This document shows, piece by piece, positions 62,263 through 64,000 of a stretch of 64,000 bases of DNA; positions within the stretch are counted from its first letter, which is position 1, and each line of letters begins with the position of its first letter. This DNA is from Vanilla planifolia (Eukaryota; Streptophyta; Magnoliopsida; Asparagales; Orchidaceae), in contig CM043868.1 of NCBI GenBank assembly GCA_023846275.1, positions 8,637,653 to 8,701,652 of the forward strand, read 5' to 3'. Under the pieces are notes generated by a model. That model saw only the letters and a program-made list of their open reading frames with translations. It was not told where the DNA came from and searched no databases. The position numbers and the translations under genes were made by a program.

Positions 62263-63360
62263 AAAATAAATAATGTAATTAATATATAAACAAGTTTATA
62301 GCTTATGAAATAAAATTATAATAAAAAAATTTGGTTTTCTTAAGACATTATCTTTCAGCATATGTGGAAAATACTTGGATAGCCGCTTTTACTCTATGCA
62401 GGCTAGATACACGCAGGTCTAAGACTTATCTTTATTGGATATTGGCACCATGATTATAATGTGACCTCTTTGGATACTCATGTGTACTATATGCAAAGTA
62501 GCTAAGTGTTGTTTTATGACCTTACACCTTTATGAAAGATTTGATATTTGCACTAGCCTTTTTGATAGGTTGTTAGGTATTTTTTACCTCTATTTATTAA
62601 TGGATGATGGCTTTATTTATATCTACGGGCATAGCATAAGAAGAGATAATTTGGATATAGATGATAAATTTGCATACATAGCAAGGATAATGGTCAAATG
62701 ATAAATAAATCTTTAAATAAATGAGATACATGAAAAATATATTATCTTGCTAATTATAAGAAAAATCTAGAATAAGCCACAAATATAGAGATGTAATATA
62801 TAACATTTTTATTATTATAAAATGGATATTGTTTATCATGTTATTTTTGATATATTTGTTTATTCAAGTTTATCTTATTATTATTTTATTACATTATTAA
62901 TTTTTATATTAAGCTCAATAAATACCTATTAGTAGTTATATCATAAGTCATACTTCCACTTCAGATTAAGATAAAGATTATGATGAGATGAATGGTGATC
63001 ATACTCACTAGTTGGTATAGCTAATAGAGTTTAGATATTTTGGTTATTTACTTTTTGAGTTATCCCATTATGTTGTACTTTGATGATAAGTTCATATTAA
63101 CTATAATTCTTTATATATTATGGCTTGATATGGTTTATCTATGATTTGGATTTTTATATGTGGACATTCTACTTTAGATGTTTTAAATAAAAGTAGATTA
63201 TATTTTAATTCTATTAGATATATATAACATCATTGGATTTTGTATGACTTGGTTTTTATCTCATTATCAAGGCCCCATATAAGGAATGATACATGTCCTC
63301 TTGCATCAGTAGCTATGTTATTTCTTTATTATTATTAATTATATGAATATGTTTGGTACA

Positions 63361-64000
63361 AGGACAACCTAGATATAGTTGCTCCTTCACTTTCTCCTTT
63401 GTCTTTTCTCATGATTTTCTCTCATTAGTTCTAAAAACCCCATACATTACTTCCTAACCATTTCAAAACCCTCTCTTTCTCTCTCTTAACTATTCAAATC
63501 TTTTAATAGACATGTCTCTTAAACTCCATGATCTTCTTTTTCCCTCCAACAATTGCAACCTATGCTTTTCCTAGTGGTTTCTCGACACTTTATTATCACC
63601 CTTTCATTTCCTTACTTATTTGTTAAAACTAAGGATTTTAGAAAATAAAATAAAAAATCAAATTTTTATTAAAACATAAATTTTATAATTTATCCTTATA
63701 TCATTTGATTCAAATAACCTCCAAATTTTCATTTATATGATTCTCCTTAGCATGTTTTACCCATAAACAAATTTTCCTTATTTTTTAATATCATTTAATT
63801 TTATTAATAATTTTTTTTAATCTAATAATCATTATAATAATTATGTTATTATTTTTTTGTAATTATTTGGCCTTTTATTTTATGATCATGATATTTTCTA
63901 TTGTACTTTTGTGGATGACTATCACAAAATCAAGTTATTGATCACTAATGAATAGTTGAAGTATTTGTATATAGATATTAGTTATTATATGTAGTTGATG
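63361..64000. other. Sequence beyond the retrotransposon stack, no gene seen
   Basis: A CT-rich stretch (63390-63600) passes into AT-rich DNA. On the minus strand it has the GA-rich look of a gypsy LTR U3, but no alignment to the other LTRs could be established. Confidence 0.4.

Larger units (their letters stand above)
46262..63360 (+). mobile_element. Ty3/gypsy chromovirus B, full domain order, with three internal insertions
   Basis: Plus-strand order: truncated 5' LTR (46262-48435), PBS-like 'gtgtattaaag' (about 48437), gag, protease, RT, [insert 50868-54785], RNase H, integrase, chromodomain, 3' LTR beginning about 56690 and continuing, after two insertions, to about 63360. Protease-RT-RNase H-integrase is the Ty3/gypsy order, and the chromodomain marks a chromovirus, probably Tekay-like. 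LTR pairing is shown by long alignable stretches (46265-47100 with 57230-58050; 47200-47330 with 59690-59850; 47340-48430 with 62265-63360). All frames are broken. The first ~560 bases of the 5' LTR are missing. Confidence 0.85.
56690..63360 (+). mobile_element. 3' LTR of chromovirus B, split by two insertions
   Basis: It begins after a purine-rich 'gtaggaaga' (degraded polypurine tract) with 'ataatatcccaaacctttt' and ends near 'gtttggtaca' (63360). LTR pieces: about 56690-58055, 59685-59855 and 62262-63360, each colinear with the 5' LTR. Summed length is about 2.6 kb. Confidence 0.75.

Overview
The window is nuclear DNA from a flowering plant, probably a large-genome monocot. Three things point there: a thaumatin-like protein gene with spliceosomal introns and very GC-rich coding exons, the plant Ty1/copia, Ty3/gypsy chromovirus and L1-type LINE families present, and a very AT-rich repeat-filled background. 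Species cannot be named from sequence alone. Only one convincing host gene is present, and no bacterial-type operon, CRISPR array or RNA gene was seen.

Layout. 1-4.5 kb: AT-rich intergenic DNA. 4.5-6.3 kb: remnant of a long gypsy LTR with degenerate minisatellites. 6.3-11.0 kb: ruined Ty1/copia element on the minus strand (gag, protease, integrase end, RT and RNase H all readable but full of stops), interrupted by a ~0.6 kb (GAA/GAG)n tract. 11.0-13.1 kb: its 5' LTR and a second related LTR. 16.0-17.8 kb: three-exon thaumatin-like protein gene on the minus strand, encoding a 326-residue precursor with a signal peptide, all 16 family cysteines and a separate last exon carrying a GPI-type tail. 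19.66-20.99 kb: intact solo LTR with a perfect 5-bp target-site duplication. 22.3-26.1 kb: copia LTR pieces and a ~415-bp tandem duplication. 26.60-29.65 kb: a second solo LTR, 3.06 kb, also with a perfect target-site duplication. 30-35.4 kb: copia fragments (RNase H plus polypurine tract; an LTR-like segment; RT with YVDD preserved). 37.3-37.9 kb: an isolated GC-rich, GA-rich low-copy-looking island without a recognisable product.

39.5-63.4 kb is a stack of nested and abutting retrotransposons, all heavily mutated. Gypsy element A has PBS, gag and protease, then a probable 3' LTR. It is split by a smaller LTR element that carries its own PBS and a gag-like region but no pol. Chromovirus element B reads gag-protease-RT-RNase H-integrase-chromodomain. 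It is split in pol by a 5'-truncated LINE, and its 3' LTR is split twice more, by an unidentified ~1.6 kb segment and by a second 5'-truncated LINE.

Interpretation. The old elements are CpG-poor and riddled with stops, whereas the two solo LTRs keep many CpGs and sharp ends, suggesting two phases of insertion. The 19.66-20.99 kb solo LTR keeps a TATA box and points toward the thaumatin-like gene, about 1.9 kb from its start codon. I found no convincing previously undescribed biological system; the most interesting points are the nested stack, the two sharply bounded solo LTRs, the purine tract inside copia pol, and the structure of the thaumatin-like gene.
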